From: Hyphomicrobiales bacterium | GTDB lineage: Bacteria; Pseudomonadota; Alphaproteobacteria; Rhizobiales; Rhizobiaceae | Assembly: GCA_900472295.1 (NCBI GenBank) | Contig: UCIA01000005.1 | Coordinates: forward strand, 68,791-127,199 | DNA length: 58,409 nt | Reading direction: 5' to 3' | In this document: piece by piece, positions 57,312-58,409 of the stretch | Position numbering within the stretch: position 1 is the first letter of the stretch | How the letters are laid out: every line of letters begins with the position of its first letter | Translations under genes and position numbers: made by a program | The notes under the pieces: generated by a model | What the model was told of the DNA's origin: nothing | The model's input: only the letters and a program-made list of their open reading frames with translations | Database searches by the model: none

Positions 57312-57425
57312 TGATCCTCTGCGAGGATCAGCCGGGAAGCGTGATCCTCTGCGAGGATCAGCTTGGGGACACGACCTTCTGCGAAGGTCGGTCCGGACTA
57401 GCGGTATGATCCTCTGCGAGGGTCG
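57312..57425 (+). repeat. Four tandem hairpins in the 3' region
   Basis: The unit TGATCCTC-TGC-GAGGATCA occurs at 57312-57330 and 57342-57360; CGACCTTC-TGC-GAAGGTCG at 57372-57390; and TGATCCTC-TGC-GAGGGTCG at 57407-57425. The third copy changes both arms together, keeping the pairing, and the fourth keeps it with G-U pairs. The spacing is 30, 30 and 35 bases. The pattern points to selection for RNA structure after the small exported protein gene. Confidence 0.7.
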
Positions 57426-57473
57426 GCCAGGAGCCCCTTTCCCATAGTGCGGAAGGGTGCGGCTCGAAAAAAA

Positions 57474-57502
57474 CCCCGGAGGACCAGTCCTCCGGGGTTT
57501 TT
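57474..57502. terminator. Bidirectional terminator
   Basis: CCCCGGAGGAC (57474-57484) and GTCCTCCGGGG (57487-57497) form a perfect 11-bp stem, flanked by A's on the left and TTTTT on the right. It can end transcripts from both the small exported protein gene and the convergent SIMPL gene. Confidence 0.9.
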
Positions 57503-57573
57503 CATGTTGGCAAGCCTATCGGCGAACCGCCCGTTGGTTCAACTGGGCCGAACCGCCGGGCAAATCATTGCGA

Positions 57574-58284
57574 TCACTTGAGCTCGAATGTGACGGTGAC
57601 CTGTACGGAATAGGCATTCTCGCCGGCCTGCACGGGAACCGCGGCGCCGGCTGCATCGAAGGCCTTGGCGTTGATCGGCATCGGCGCCGGCGCGATGTTC
57701 TGGTCGGTGATTTCCAGCACCTTTCCGATGCTGACTCCGGCAGCTTCGGCCAGCGTCTTGGCCTTGGCCATGGCATCAGCAACCGCCTTCTTGCGCGCCT
57801 CGGTGACGGCTGCCTTCGGATCCTCGTTGGAGAACGAGATGCCGCCGCCCTGGTTGACGCCGAGCGACACCGCCTTGTCGAGAATCTCGCCCGTCTTGTC
57901 GATGTCGCGGATACGCACCGAGAGCGTGTTGGTCACCTGGTAGGCGACAAGCTCGGCTTCCTGGCTGCCGTCGGGCTTGTTGGTGTAGTTGTAGCGCGGG
58001 TTGATCTGGATGCCGGCGGTCTGCAGGTCGCGGTCCTTGATCCCTGCCGATTTCATCGCCGCGATCACGGCGGCCATGGCGTCGTTGTTGGCGTCGAGTG
58101 CGGCGCGTGCGGTCTTGGCCTCACGCATGACGCTGAGCGTCAAAAGCGCCAGGTCGGGCGCAATAGTCGACTGGCCTTCACCCGAGACGACGATGCGGGG
58201 CGGGGGCAGCGAATCGGCAGCGCTGGCCATCGCCGGAAAAGCGATCGCGGCGGCAAGTGCGAGCGGCAAAAGATGTCTGGTCAT
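57574..58284 (-). CDS. SIMPL-domain (DUF541) exported protein
   Basis: A 236-residue exported protein. Residues 1-22 are a signal peptide ending in MASA. The SIMPL domain follows: IVVSGEGQSTIAPDLALLTLSVMREAKTARAALDANNDAMAAVIAAMKSAGIKDRDLQTAGIQINPRY, and later ARKKAVADAMAKAKTLAEAAGVSIGKVLEI. Known members are BP26 of Brucella and YggE of E. coli, linked to oxidative stress and able to form channel-like oligomers. Length matches. Confidence 0.92.
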   Translation of the reverse strand: MTRHLLPLALAAAIAFPAMASAADSLPPPRIVVSGEGQSTIAPDLALLTLSVMREAKTARAALDANNDAMAAVIAAMKSAGIKDRDLQTAGIQINPRYNYTNKPDGSQEAELVAYQVTNTLSVRIRDIDKTGEILDKAVSLGVNQGGGISFSNEDPKAAVTEARKKAVADAMAKAKTLAEAAGVSIGKVLEITDQNIAPAPMPINAKAFDAAGAAVPVQAGENAYSVQVTVTFELK

Positions 58285-58329
58285 GAAAAATCTCCTCGGT
58301 CTGCGATCCAGTCGCGCTTGTCGGCTAGG

Positions 58330-58374
58330 GCATGATGCCGAAAAGTGTGAAGCGGTTTTCGGAGGACATCATGC
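58330..58374. repeat. GCATGATG-type dispersed hairpin
   Basis: Outer arms GCATGATG (58330-58337) and CATCATGC (58367-58374), inner arms CCGAAAA (58338-58344) and TTTTCGG (58356-58362). It has the same design as 42465-42509 with paired changes in both arms (TGTC/GACA to TGAT/ATCA, CCC/GGG to CCG/CGG). The rest to the window end holds no gene I can support. Confidence 0.7.
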
Positions 58375-58409
58375 TCTACTTCCTTGATTTAGAGCCGGAT
58401 TCAGATTTC

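Noticed and set aside
57312..57425. CRISPR-like array
   Set aside because: Units are short perfect hairpins with 30-35 base period, spacers are only about 11-16 bases and no cas gene is near; read as RNA hairpins instead.

Overview
The window looks like a chromosomal segment of a Mesorhizobium-type alphaproteobacterium (Hyphomicrobiales, Phyllobacteriaceae). The evidence is high GC, strong GC3 coding, the ATP-synthase zeta inhibitor (DUF1476), the carA / yqeY / dnaG / rpoD neighbourhood usual in rhizobia, and many palindromic intergenic mosaic repeats of rhizobial type. I cannot assign a species from sequence alone. No rRNA, tRNA, IS element, phage or CRISPR array was recognised.

Layout. 0-2.5 kb: small metabolic and stress genes (cupin, zeta subunit, DUF6152-like pair, RidA). 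2.6-4.05 kb: an AT-rich single gene with an N-terminal SEFIR (TIR-like) domain, the clearest horizontally acquired gene here and a candidate one-gene antiphage system. 4.2-7.7 kb: carB. 7.9-18.3 kb: SH3 protein, phosphoesterase, and several regulator/transporter or regulator/enzyme pairs (ArsR-MFS, MarR-SDR, LysR-LysE), a reductase, a methyltransferase and mntH. 18.5-25.4 kb: mntR, a large mono-haem-type Cys-rich exported protein, ypfJ-type metallopeptidase, a Tet-type MFS pump and an aldo/keto reductase. 25.4-26.1 kb: a RelE/ParE-Xre toxin-antitoxin module beside carA. 26.1-39.9 kb: carA, yqeY, an accessory block of about 7.5 kb (mini DnaB-like ATPase, GNAT, DUF983, MocR regulator, MFS, Na/Pi transporter, RcnB-like protein), then dnaG and rpoD. 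40.1-47.5 kb: GYD protein, sulfotransferase, DCC protein, PadR, HlyU, a Gre-like factor, azoR-LysR, TetR-VOC and an arginase-family enzyme. 47.6-51.3 kb: a LuxR-type regulator, an active HtrA-type protease, a divergent HtrA paralogue that has lost all three catalytic residues, and a second LuxR-type regulator. 51.3-52 kb: VapBC. 52.1-58.4 kb: HSDL2-like SDR, UPF0114 membrane protein, a structured untranslated region, an OmpA-family protein with basic/acidic repeats, YcgN-family protein, a small exported protein followed by four tandem hairpins, and a SIMPL protein.

How the genes work together. The best-supported units are divergent regulator-target pairs with palindromic operators visible between them (MarR-SDR, LysR-LysE, MntR-MntH, LysR-AzoR, TetR-VOC, MocR-DUF983, ArsR-MFS), self-regulated modules (RelE-Xre, VapBC, PadR), and pyrimidine/arginine precursor synthesis from carA and carB, which lie about 18 kb apart. 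Functions are assigned from motifs recognised by eye. No database search was run.
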